Shown piece by piece: positions 7,383 through 13,466 of a stretch of 13,466 bases of DNA. Within the stretch, counting starts at the first letter, position 1. The number at the start of each line of letters is the position of its first letter. The translations under genes were made by a program, and so were the position numbers. Under the pieces are notes generated by a model. It did no database searches. It was not told where the DNA came from and saw only the letters and a list, made by a program, of their open reading frames with translations. This DNA comes from Gammaproteobacteria bacterium (lineage in GTDB: Bacteria; Pseudomonadota; Gammaproteobacteria; Thiohalomonadales; Thiohalomonadaceae), in the NCBI GenBank assembly GCA_026193675.1, contig JAPHSO010000018.1, positions 1 through 13,466 of the forward strand, in the 5' to 3' direction.

Positions 7383-7838
7383 TTAAATGGCGGTAAGTCG
7401 AGGCAGAATATGGGGAAGATGCTGGCGAATCGATTTAACATCCTGTTTCACCAGATTCTTAGGCAGCTCCCAGGAGATCAGCTTAGTGATGGTGTGATTC
7501 ATATGCGTTCGCAATAGACCAAGAAAGGAGGGGGCCGCCACAACGATGAGCTCTCGATAGCCCCTATTGTGGTGACTCTTTTCAAGATGCTGTGAGATCT
7601 GTCTGGCAAACTCTATCGCCTCCTGCTTCTTGATAACCCCTTTGTTCCCAACTGAGTGACGGCTAGCACCGGCTCTGTCGTATTGACGGCCTGGGAGGTC
7701 AGATGTGAGCTCCTGTTCGTGTAAACGTGCTTCGGGGTGGGTAATGGCCTCAATTTCATCAAGGGAAGAGGTGCGGGTTTCAGCGCTAAAGAGTCGTGCG
7801 TGGGCCATGTCTGCTACAAGAATCAAAGTTTTTTTCAT
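7383..7838 (-). CDS. Host-attachment family protein (Host_attach type)
   Basis: This 151-residue protein has the family opening LILVADMAHARLFSAE (5-20), then IEAITHPEARLHEQEL (29-44) and the D-x-PGRQYDR region (47-55). The conserved RELIVVAAPSFLGLLR strand-helix follows at 95-110. This is the pattern usually annotated 'host attachment protein' after Agrobacterium attachment work. The fold is related to bacterial eRF1-like domains, and the true biochemical role is unsettled. There is no signal peptide or membrane helix, so it is probably cytoplasmic despite the name. The start at 7838 is supported by GGAGAG about 7 nt upstream. The gene diverges from the CHASE2 kinase gene across 273 bp. Confidence 0.88.
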   Translation of the reverse strand: MKKTLILVADMAHARLFSAETRTSSLDEIEAITHPEARLHEQELTSDLPGRQYDRAGASRHSVGNKGVIKKQEAIEFARQISQHLEKSHHNRGYRELIVVAAPSFLGLLRTHMNHTITKLISWELPKNLVKQDVKSIRQHLPHILPRLTAI

Positions 7839-8111
7839 TGTGTCTCTCCATGTTGTTATTGAAATAATTCGAAACGAGCAAGGTTAAACTTAGTCTACAG
7901 ATTTAGAGTGCGCCATAATATTTATCCACCAAAATGGTGAATCCTGTTAAGTCGTCGACATCTCCCATGAATTTACCCAATTGCACTTAAAACGTGCTCA
8001 ATATCAGGGTAATATGAAGCGGTTCTCACTTTGGCGGTTGAATTTATGTTCTGATAGCCCCCGAGAACGATGATAATAATAGAAAAATCAATAAGATAAT
8101 CAGGGAATTCT
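7839..8111. promoter_or_regulatory. Divergent intergenic region between the host-attachment-type gene and the kinase gene
   Basis: This A/T-rich stretch must hold promoters for both directions. I see no convincing -35/-10 pair. Weak candidates on the plus strand are TTAAAA followed after 17 bp by TAATAT (near 7986-8014, each 4/6 to consensus). On the minus strand there is TATTAT (about 7916-7921) without a good -35. A short palindrome, CACCA-AAA-TGGTG, sits near 7926-7938. No coding content was found. The kinase ribosome site AGGGA (8102-8106) ends the region. Confidence 0.4.
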
Positions 8112-10631
8112 TTGGAATCTGCGGTCACCAACCAACTGAAACAGAAGCTGAGAGCAATCTGGCGCTCCCCCTGGGGTGCGGCGCTGCTGCTGGTGTTCTT
8201 CTTCTATGCGGTTTCCGGTAGCGCATCGCTGCGCTGGCTGGATGAGCAGGCCTACGACCTGGCAATCCGTTTTACCCCAAAGCCTGCTCCCAACAAAAAT
8301 GTGGTTGTGGTCGCAATCGACAACGCATCTCTGGCGGAATTTGGGCCGCTGCCACTGCTTCATAGCGATCTTGCCACCATGCTTAAACGGGTGGATTCGG
8401 CTCGCACCGTTGGATTAATGCTACCTCTCGCCAAGTGGCAAAATAGTCAGATTCTCGAAGAGATTGAACAGCTTAAAGAGAAATATCCAGACAACAAAAA
8501 GAACGCATGGGCCCGTACTGTGCTGGCAGATTTTGAGAAACGTATGGATATCTCACGTCAGCTGCGCAGCCAACTCTACAAACAGCGCAACATGGTGCTT
8601 GGTTCGAGCTTCTACCCATTGGAGCCAGAAGAGAGCCGGTCGGTATTGAGAAATGGTCTACTGGGTGAGATTCCGATGGAGCTCTCATTTAGTGAGAGTC
8701 TGGTGACAGGTGTTATCGATCAGCTACCCCCTGTGGCGAGTCGTATGGAGAGACCATTCGGTGAATTTGAAAAGATGACCTCAGGGATCGGTCTCTACCC
8801 CTATCCTGAAGCCAACCGGAAATCGGCCCGCTCGCAACCCCTGATTGCCCAGCGCCATGGTGAAGCCTATTCGACCATGCTGCTACAGCTGGCGCGCCTT
8901 GGCGCCAGCTCAACCAAGTCGACCTTCTGGCTTGAACGTGGTGATGGGGTGACCCTTGATGGCGATCAGATTCCGGGTGACTGGGGCTTTAATATCTACC
9001 CGCGCTACTACACAAAAGATGCCCTGATGGTCTACCCATTTAAAGATGTGGTGGCCGGAAAATATGACAGGAAACAGTTTGCCAACAAAATTGTGGTTGT
9101 CGGCATTACCGCTGAAGATCATGTCTCCAAGTGGCATCTGCCCACAGGTTACGATGTTGCGCCAGTGATGGTGGTGGCTCAGGGGGTATCGGCGCTGCTA
9201 AACCGAGACCTGATCACCATCTCATCCTGGGCGACTACGGTGAAGTTGTTGGCTCTACTTGCCATTGTTCTGATGATGGTTCTGCTACTGCCCAAAATCA
9301 GTCGTGGCTCGGGGATGGTTGTCACCCTGTTGCTCATCTTTGTGATGTTCAACTTCCACTTTGTAATGATTATGGTCTATCAGAGCTGGATACCGATGAT
9401 GGTGCCTATTGTTGCTCTGATTGCCGGATATCTGCTGGTGATGGTTCGGGAGCTGTTTAGTAGACAGTTCCAGTCGCTCAACAGGGATCTCTCCAATGCC
9501 AACTACCTGCTGGCTCAGAACTACCAGGCTCAGGGGGATCTTGATCGGGCGCTTGAGCGCTATCGTCGCTGTGTCATGGATAGAGGGGTGATGGAGCAGC
9601 TCTATGGGCTTGGGCTCGACTATGAGCGCAAACGTCAGTTTAACAAGGCTGCGGCTGTCTTTAGTCAGATCGCCCGTGAGGATGATCAGTTCCGTGACGT
9701 GATTGAGCGCATTGAGCGTAATCGTGAAATGGAGCAGCACATGGGGCTTGGTAAGGCTGGTGGTAGTTCAACTGCCAATGGTACGGTCATTATCGGTGCC
9801 GATAGCGGCGTTCAAAAGCCGATGTTGGGTCACTACCAGCTTGAAAAGGAGCTGGGTCGTGGAGCGATGGGTATGGTCTATCTTGGTGTTGACCCACGCA
9901 TTAACCGAACCGTCGCGATTAAGACGATGGCGCTTTCTGCCGAGTTTGATGCCGACAAAATTGATGGGGTAAAGGAGCGCTTCTACCGAGAGGCAGAGAC
10001 TGCCGGGCGGTTGAATCACCCCAATATTGTGACCGTTTACGATGTTGGTGAGGAACAGGATCTCGCCTTTATTGCGATGGATTACCTGCAGGGTAGGGAG
10101 CTTTCATACTACTGTAAGGCGGATAACCTGCTTCCGGTTGACGAGACCCTGTCGATTATTGAGCAGATCGCTGAGGCGCTCGATTATGCCCATCAACAGG
10201 GGGTTGTTCACCGAGACATTAAGCCTGCCAATATGATGTATGACCGAGAGAATGATGTGATCAAGGTGACCGATTTTGGCGTCGCCTGTCTAACGGACTC
10301 GAGTAAAACCAAAACCGGCACGGTGCTGGGTAGCCCCTCTTATATGTCTCCCGAGCAGCTTGCCGGTAAGAAGGTTGATGGTCGCTCAGATCTCTTCTCG
10401 CTTGGCGCTATGCTCTATCAGATGATTACAGGTGTACTGCCGTTTGAGGGCGATTCTCTGGCAAGTCTGATGTACAAGATCACCAATGAAAATCATAAGC
10501 CTCCAGGAAAATATCGTGAAATTCCAAGCTGTGTGACGCGGATCATCAATAAGAGTCTGCAGAAGGATGTCAGCAAGCGTTTCCAGAGTGGTAATGAATT
10601 TGCCAGTGCCATTAAGCGCTGTCTCGATTGA
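8112..10631 (+). CDS. Membrane Ser/Thr protein kinase: CHASE2 sensor, TPR-like segment, Hanks kinase domain
   Basis: The 839-residue product uses a TTG start. AGGGA lies 5 nt upstream, an in-frame TAA lies just before, and no ATG occurs until deep inside the sensor. TM1 (about 20-39) is followed by a CHASE2-type periplasmic domain (about 40-370, with the typical opening LDEQAYDLAIRF and VVVVAIDNASL). Then come three helices (about 374-396, 401-424, 426-447) and a cytoplasmic TPR-like segment (about 455-525, containing QAQGDLDRALERYRRC). A linker leads to the kinase domain (575-838). Catalytic residues are intact: glycine loop GRGAMGMVYLG (582-592), K604, helix-C E627, HRDIKPAN (700-707) and DFG (721-723). 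Activation-loop threonines T733, T735 and T737 precede SPE. It should phosphorylate Ser/Thr in response to an envelope signal. It heads the operon, with PP2C 17 bp downstream. CHASE2-kinase fusions are known; the ligand is not. Confidence 0.93.
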   Translation: MESAVTNQLKQKLRAIWRSPWGAALLLVFFFYAVSGSASLRWLDEQAYDLAIRFTPKPAPNKNVVVVAIDNASLAEFGPLPLLHSDLATMLKRVDSARTVGLMLPLAKWQNSQILEEIEQLKEKYPDNKKNAWARTVLADFEKRMDISRQLRSQLYKQRNMVLGSSFYPLEPEESRSVLRNGLLGEIPMELSFSESLVTGVIDQLPPVASRMERPFGEFEKMTSGIGLYPYPEANRKSARSQPLIAQRHGEAYSTMLLQLARLGASSTKSTFWLERGDGVTLDGDQIPGDWGFNIYPRYYTKDALMVYPFKDVVAGKYDRKQFANKIVVVGITAEDHVSKWHLPTGYDVAPVMVVAQGVSALLNRDLITISSWATTVKLLALLAIVLMMVLLLPKISRGSGMVVTLLLIFVMFNFHFVMIMVYQSWIPMMVPIVALIAGYLLVMVRELFSRQFQSLNRDLSNANYLLAQNYQAQGDLDRALERYRRCVMDRGVMEQLYGLGLDYERKRQFNKAAAVFSQIAREDDQFRDVIERIERNREMEQHMGLGKAGGSSTANGTVIIGADSGVQKPMLGHYQLEKELGRGAMGMVYLGVDPRINRTVAIKTMALSAEFDADKIDGVKERFYREAETAGRLNHPNIVTVYDVGEEQDLAFIAMDYLQGRELSYYCKADNLLPVDETLSIIEQIAEALDYAHQQGVVHRDIKPANMMYDRENDVIKVTDFGVACLTDSSKTKTGTVLGSPSYMSPEQLAGKKVDGRSDLFSLGAMLYQMITGVLPFEGDSLASLMYKITNENHKPPGKYREIPSCVTRIINKSLQKDVSKRFQSGNEFASAIKRCLD

Positions 10632-10648
10632 GTTGCCAGAGATTGAAT

Positions 10649-11362
10649 ATGATAAAGCTCTTTGGCAAAAGTGATACTGGGTTGCAGCGTGATCACAACG
10701 AAGACCTTATCGGTTGGAGTGAAAAAGATGGCCTGGTTGTTCTGGCTGACGGAATGGGTGGGCACAATGCTGGAGAGGTCGCCAGTGAGATTGCTGTATC
10801 GACCATTCAGCAGCAACTTTCAAATCGGGGGCAGGGAGATGCTGTTGAGTTGATCCAAAATGCTGTTTCATTGGCCAATGAGGTGATTCATCAGCGGGCG
10901 AAAGAGAGTCTGGTCTGTGCCGGTATGGGGACCACCATTGTGGTCGCTCTGTTTGATGAGACCCAAATTACGATTGGACATGTGGGTGATTCACGTCTCT
11001 ATCGCCTGCGTGATGGCATTCTGCAACAGCTCACCTCGGATCACTCACTGGTACAGGAGTTGGTCGATGAGGGATTTATGAATGAGGCTGAGGCGCATGA
11101 GTCGGTTAGCAAAAATGTGATCACTCGTGCTCTCGGTACAGCTTCCAACGTTGAATGTGATATTCAGCAGCAGGAGATATCAACTGGAGATCTCTATCTG
11201 CTCTGTTCGGACGGTTTAAGTGACATGCTTGAGGCGAATGAGATCCTCAAACTGATTTCAGCTGAAACAGCGCTGGATCAGAGGGTAGAAAATCTGGTTG
11301 TTCAGGCAAACCAACATGGCGGAAGTGATAACATCTCCGCCATTCTTGTAGAAATTAATTGA
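10649..11362 (+). CDS. PP2C-family Ser/Thr protein phosphatase (PppA/Stp type)
   Basis: I chose the ATG at 10649, giving 237 residues, because PP2C proteins begin with a G-x-SD-x-G-x-x-R-x-HNED block and MIKLFGKSDTGLQRDHNED fits. The TTG at 10628 would overlap the kinase stop and add seven unrelated residues. Metal-binding acids of the family are all visible: D19 in HNED, D34 in LADGMGGHNAGE (32-43), D188 in CSDGLSD (186-192) and D227 in GGSDN (224-228). GDSRLYRLRDG (113-123) and LTSDHSLVQELVDEG (128-142) are also canonical. This should be an active Mn/Mg-dependent, cytoplasmic phosphatase. Sitting 17 bp after the kinase gene, it is the natural off-switch for the same substrates. The next gene starts 25 bp on. 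Confidence 0.95.
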   Translation: MIKLFGKSDTGLQRDHNEDLIGWSEKDGLVVLADGMGGHNAGEVASEIAVSTIQQQLSNRGQGDAVELIQNAVSLANEVIHQRAKESLVCAGMGTTIVVALFDETQITIGHVGDSRLYRLRDGILQQLTSDHSLVQELVDEGFMNEAEAHESVSKNVITRALGTASNVECDIQQQEISTGDLYLLCSDGLSDMLEANEILKLISAETALDQRVENLVVQANQHGGSDNISAILVEIN

Positions 11363-11387
11363 AAAATTGGCATAAACGGAGTGCTGT

Positions 11388-12011
11388 ATGGCTAAACTGA
11401 TTATCACCCTTAATGGACTACCGCTGAAAGAGTTTCCGCTCGATATCCAGCGGATCACCATAGGTCGCAACTCTAGCAATGATATTGCCCTGGATGATGA
11501 GACCGTGAGTGGGGAACACGCAGCGATTCAATTGAATCCAGAGCCAACAATCACCGATCTTAAAAGTACCAACGGCACTGAGTTGAACAACTTTAAGATT
11601 AGAAAGGAGCCACTTAAACATGGCGACATCATCAAAATTGGTAACCATCAGCTCACCTATATTGACGAGCAGGCCCAGGACTTTGCCTCCACCATTATTC
11701 TCGATAGCCCCGTAGTGGCTGAGGGAGAGTGTCTGGTACAGGGTTCCATCAAACTACTTAACGGTACAAAAGCGGGCGAGGTTCGACCCATTGAGAAAGA
11801 CCGAACCACCCTGGGTCGTCCCGGTGTGCAGGCGGCGGTGATCATGCGTCATCCTGATGGATTTACCCTGATGGCTGTTCCTATCGGTCAGGGGGAGATT
11901 ACCAGCCAGCTCAACGGCACCACACTCACCCGTGATGAGCGCAAACTGTATGACGGCGACATCATTGAGATTGCCGGAGCTCAACTGCAGTTTCTGCAGC
12001 AGGCGGTGTAG
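11388..12011 (+). CDS. Protein with two FHA domains, the second degenerate
   Basis: The 207-residue product is well placed behind GGAG (11378-11381), 6 nt from the ATG. The first FHA domain (about 1-93) has the full phosphothreonine pocket: G26-R27, S41-x-x-H44 and T61-N62-G63. The second (about 118-205) keeps the fold, with TLGRPG (141-146), LNG (175-177) and YDGDIIEIAG (188-197). It lacks the S-x-x-H pair, so phosphopeptide binding is doubtful and it may dimerise or bind unphosphorylated partners. Between them STIILDSP (101-108) holds T102, a candidate phosphosite with Leu at +3. There is no membrane segment. Its place after the kinase and phosphatase suggests it reads or is controlled by kinase phosphorylation. 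Confidence 0.92.
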   Translation: MAKLIITLNGLPLKEFPLDIQRITIGRNSSNDIALDDETVSGEHAAIQLNPEPTITDLKSTNGTELNNFKIRKEPLKHGDIIKIGNHQLTYIDEQAQDFASTIILDSPVVAEGECLVQGSIKLLNGTKAGEVRPIEKDRTTLGRPGVQAAVIMRHPDGFTLMAVPIGQGEITSQLNGTTLTRDERKLYDGDIIEIAGAQLQFLQQAV

Positions 12012-12015
12012 AGCG

Positions 12016-12375
12016 ATGTCCAGACTGGTTGTAAAACAGCAGGGTGTTGAGCTACGTAGTTACGAGCTGGATAAACAGCGCATGACCATTGGTCGTCGTT
12101 CTGATAACGATATTCAGCTCGATGATCCGGCCGTCAGCGGCTGTCATGCGGTGCTGACCGTTCTGCCTAATGAATTCCTCGAGGGGAGTTCAGATGTTTC
12201 GATCATCGATTTCGGTAGTACCAATGGCATATTCGTTAATAAGTTACGGGTTCGTCAGAAAGATCTGAAAGATGGCGATGTGATTATTCTGGGAATGCAT
12301 GAAATGGTTTATGTGACCGATGATGCTGAGCCAGATATGGAGCGCACGGCGATTATTATTGAGGATGATACATAG
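12016..12375 (+). CDS. Single FHA-domain protein
   Basis: The ATG at 12016 lies 4 bp after the previous stop, giving 119 residues and likely translational coupling; upstream in-frame starts would run into the preceding FHA gene. Residues 1-101 form one complete FHA domain: RMTIGRRSDNDI (22-33), S41-x-x-H44, FGSTNGIFVN (66-75) and KDGDVIILG (85-93). It is a paralog of the first domain of the preceding protein, sharing the GR-SxND-I-LDD-VSG-H framework and a similar tail. The tail ERTAIIIEDDT (109-119) carries T111 with Ile at +3, a plausible kinase site and FHA ligand. It probably acts as a phospho-dependent adaptor in the cytoplasm. After it, 138 bp separate this operon segment from the HU genes. 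Confidence 0.92.
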   Translation: MSRLVVKQQGVELRSYELDKQRMTIGRRSDNDIQLDDPAVSGCHAVLTVLPNEFLEGSSDVSIIDFGSTNGIFVNKLRVRQKDLKDGDVIILGMHEMVYVTDDAEPDMERTAIIIEDDT

Positions 12376-12471
12376 TCGCCACTTTACTCACGATTATTTG
12401 ACTCTGTGACTTCATTTTTGGAAAAACAGCTCCTGGAGTGGTAGGGTCATAGAGAAATTGAGCGACTCGGC

Positions 12472-12494
12472 TACAATATCAGTAACTGTATAAG
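12472..12494 (+). promoter_or_regulatory. Possible promoter for the HU gene pair
   Basis: In the 138-bp gap two -10-like hexamers occur, TACAAT (12472-12477) and TATAAG (12489-12494), each 5/6 to consensus. Neither has a good -35 at 16-18 bp. The first would leave a leader of about 30 nt containing AGGT (12502-12505) before the ATG at 12514. No convincing terminator hairpin with a T-run is seen in the gap, so read-through from the kinase operon also remains possible. Confidence 0.3.
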
Positions 12495-12513
12495 GTGAAG
12501 CAGGTCTAACAAG

Positions 12514-12804
12514 ATGGTGACCAAAGAGGTTATTAAACTACTCTCAGATCGCATGAATATCAGTCAGCGTCAGGCCAAGCAGCTGCTTGAGCTGCAGATT
12601 AATGCCATCACCAAACACCTGCAACGACGTCACAACGTCATCATGCGCGATTTCGGTACCGTAGGCATAAAGGATATGCCGGCAAGAAGGGCCTATATCC
12701 CATCTGAGAAGAGCATCTGTGAAATTCCCGCCCATCAAAAACTGTTCTTTCGTGCGGCCAATAAGCTGAAGGAGTTTGTAAAGCACTGGAGGCCCAGCGC
12801 ATGA
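12514..12804 (+). CDS. Diverged HU/IHF-like DNA-binding protein
   Basis: At 96 residues this is the length of an HU/IHF subunit. The N-terminal helices (about 1-40: VTKEVIKLLSDRMNISQRQAKQ...) and the FGTVGI turn (47-52) match the HU fold. The beta-arm is altered: the canonical GRNPQTG reads AYIPSEK (60-66). The arm proline (P63), which in HU/IHF kinks DNA, and the later IP and KLK-x-x-V positions are retained. It therefore probably still bends DNA but with changed specificity, or it serves as a dimer partner. Its stop overlaps the start of the next HU gene by 4 bp (ATGA), which fits production of the two subunits of a heterodimer. The ribosome site is modest (AGGT, 8 nt before the ATG). Confidence 0.85.
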   Translation: MVTKEVIKLLSDRMNISQRQAKQLLELQINAITKHLQRRHNVIMRDFGTVGIKDMPARRAYIPSEKSICEIPAHQKLFFRAANKLKEFVKHWRPSA

Positions 12805-13466
12805 ACGCCTCAGCCTATCCCAATGTCTATCACGGCACTCTGCTTGATGAGATTATTCATGAGCAGAAGCTCTCGGCTGAACTGGTTAAAAAGGCGGCAC
12901 GTGAGGTCTTTGCCATTATCAAAGAGGGGCTGGTGCGTGATGGGGTGGTGCGGATCAATCACTTTGGCACCTTTAAGCTCAAACGTGTAGCGACTCGAAA
13001 AGGACGTAACCCTCAAACGGGAGAAACAATCACCATACCGGGGCGCGCCAAGGTGATCTTCTCACCCTGCAAGGCGTTAAGGGAGATGATTGAGCCGGTA
13101 CATGCCAAACCGATACCGATTCCCAAACCTGTTACAGAGGCGATCAAACCGGCAGCTGCGGCACGAGTTGCAGTTCAACCTGTACCTGAATTGATTCCAG
13201 AGCCTGCTCTTCTCAAAACAGAGAGTGAGGCAAATATCGCGATTGAACGCATTGATGATTTTGATGAAGAGCCGCCACAGCAGCGTAAAAGAGGGCGTCA
13301 GGAGAAGCTGATCTATTTTGGAATTGCAGCGACGATTATTGCCGTTATCGCCATTAAAAGTATGCCGCGCGACAGGGTTGATACATTGTCAGACTCGGTT
13401 AACCAGGCAGCCGGTACAACTCCGATGGTTGTGGTTGAGCTTGAGTTGAAATCGCAGTTGAGTCCC
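12801..13466 (+). CDS. Membrane-anchored HU-domain protein, 3' end outside the window
   Basis: The frame starts at the ATG overlapping the previous stop and stays open for 222 codons to the window edge. Residues about 10-97 form a standard HU domain with FGTF at 55-58 and an intact arm RKGRNPQTGETITIP (66-80) including the kinking P71, followed by KALREMI (91-97). A linker rich in Pro, Ala and Val (about 99-140) and an acidic stretch (149-158) lead to basic QRKRGRQEK (161-169). A hydrophobic helix follows (about 170-186, IYFGIAATIIAVIAI). The positive-inside rule places the HU domain in the cytoplasm and the unseen C-terminal part in the periplasm. No SPOR, LysM or other domain is visible before the edge. 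HU fused to a membrane helix is unusual in Proteobacteria; SPOR-type fusions are known in Bacteroidota. Confidence 0.88.
   Translation, partial: MNASAYPNVYHGTLLDEIIHEQKLSAELVKKAAREVFAIIKEGLVRDGVVRINHFGTFKLKRVATRKGRNPQTGETITIPGRAKVIFSPCKALREMIEPVHAKPIPIPKPVTEAIKPAAAARVAVQPVPELIPEPALLKTESEANIAIERIDDFDEEPPQQRKRGRQEKLIYFGIAATIIAVIAIKSMPRDRVDTLSDSVNQAAGTTPMVVVELELKSQLSP

Noticed and set aside
9285..9740. 151-codon minus-strand frame inside the kinase gene
   Set aside because: It is antisense to the transmembrane and TPR-like coding region; its His/Asn-rich product is a by-product of the other strand's codon use.
8112..10631. PknB-like kinase with PASTA repeats, or a type VI secretion regulatory kinase
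   Set aside because: There are no PASTA repeats and the extracytoplasmic part is CHASE2-like. No type VI structural gene is in the window, although flanking genes are unseen.
11932..12015. Longer N-terminus for the single-FHA protein starting at 11932
   Set aside because: It would overlap the preceding FHA gene by 80 bp and add residues with no FHA similarity; the ATG at 12016 gives the standard FHA start.
12421..12445. Possible terminator after the second FHA gene (CTCC/GGAG)
   Set aside because: The CTCC-T-GGAG arms leave no usable loop and no T-run follows.
1..13466. CRISPR arrays, tRNAs, rRNAs, insertion sequences, prophage genes
   Set aside because: No regularly spaced repeats, cloverleaf-like sequence, transposase motif or terminal repeats were found on reading either strand.

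Overview
The window looks like chromosomal DNA from a gammaproteobacterium. RelA, SfsA, ArfB (YaeJ-type) and YgiQ all resemble their enterobacterial and Chromatiales/Thiotrichales-type counterparts, base composition is roughly balanced, and genes are packed in short co-directional runs. The CHASE2 kinase plus FHA cluster and the host-attachment-type protein suggest an environmental lineage, perhaps sulfur-oxidising, rather than an enteric one, but genus cannot be read from this sequence. I see no IS element, phage gene, CRISPR array, tRNA or rRNA.

Region 1 (1-5160, plus strand) is a housekeeping and stress run: a YgiQ radical SAM protein cut by the left edge, relA (monofunctional stringent-response synthetase), sfsA, and arfB (ribosome rescue). 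Gaps are 9 to 28 bp, so the genes are probably co-transcribed. Region 2 (5160-8111) holds small accessory genes in alternating orientation: a short conserved hypothetical (+), a DUF938-type methyltransferase (-), a small lipoprotein (+), a hotdog acyl-CoA thioesterase (-) and a host-attachment-family protein (-). Intergenic hairpins and inverted repeats are marked.

Region 3 (8112 to the right edge, plus strand) is the most interesting part. It encodes a membrane Ser/Thr kinase with a periplasmic CHASE2 sensor and a cytoplasmic TPR-like segment, a PP2C phosphatase, a two-FHA protein, a one-FHA protein, a diverged HU/IHF-like protein, and an HU-domain protein with a proline-rich linker and a transmembrane helix that runs off the window. 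The first four form a tight operon. The two HU genes overlap by 4 bp and follow after 138 bp.

My reading, which is inference, is a phospho-signalling module. An envelope signal sensed by CHASE2 would drive the kinase, PP2C would reverse it, and the FHA proteins would read phosphothreonine. A pair of HU-type proteins, one anchored in the inner membrane, would connect the pathway to DNA. The kinase linker and both FHA proteins carry a short Thr-x-x-Ile/Leu motif, which fits known FHA ligand preference and may be the internal phospho-relay site.
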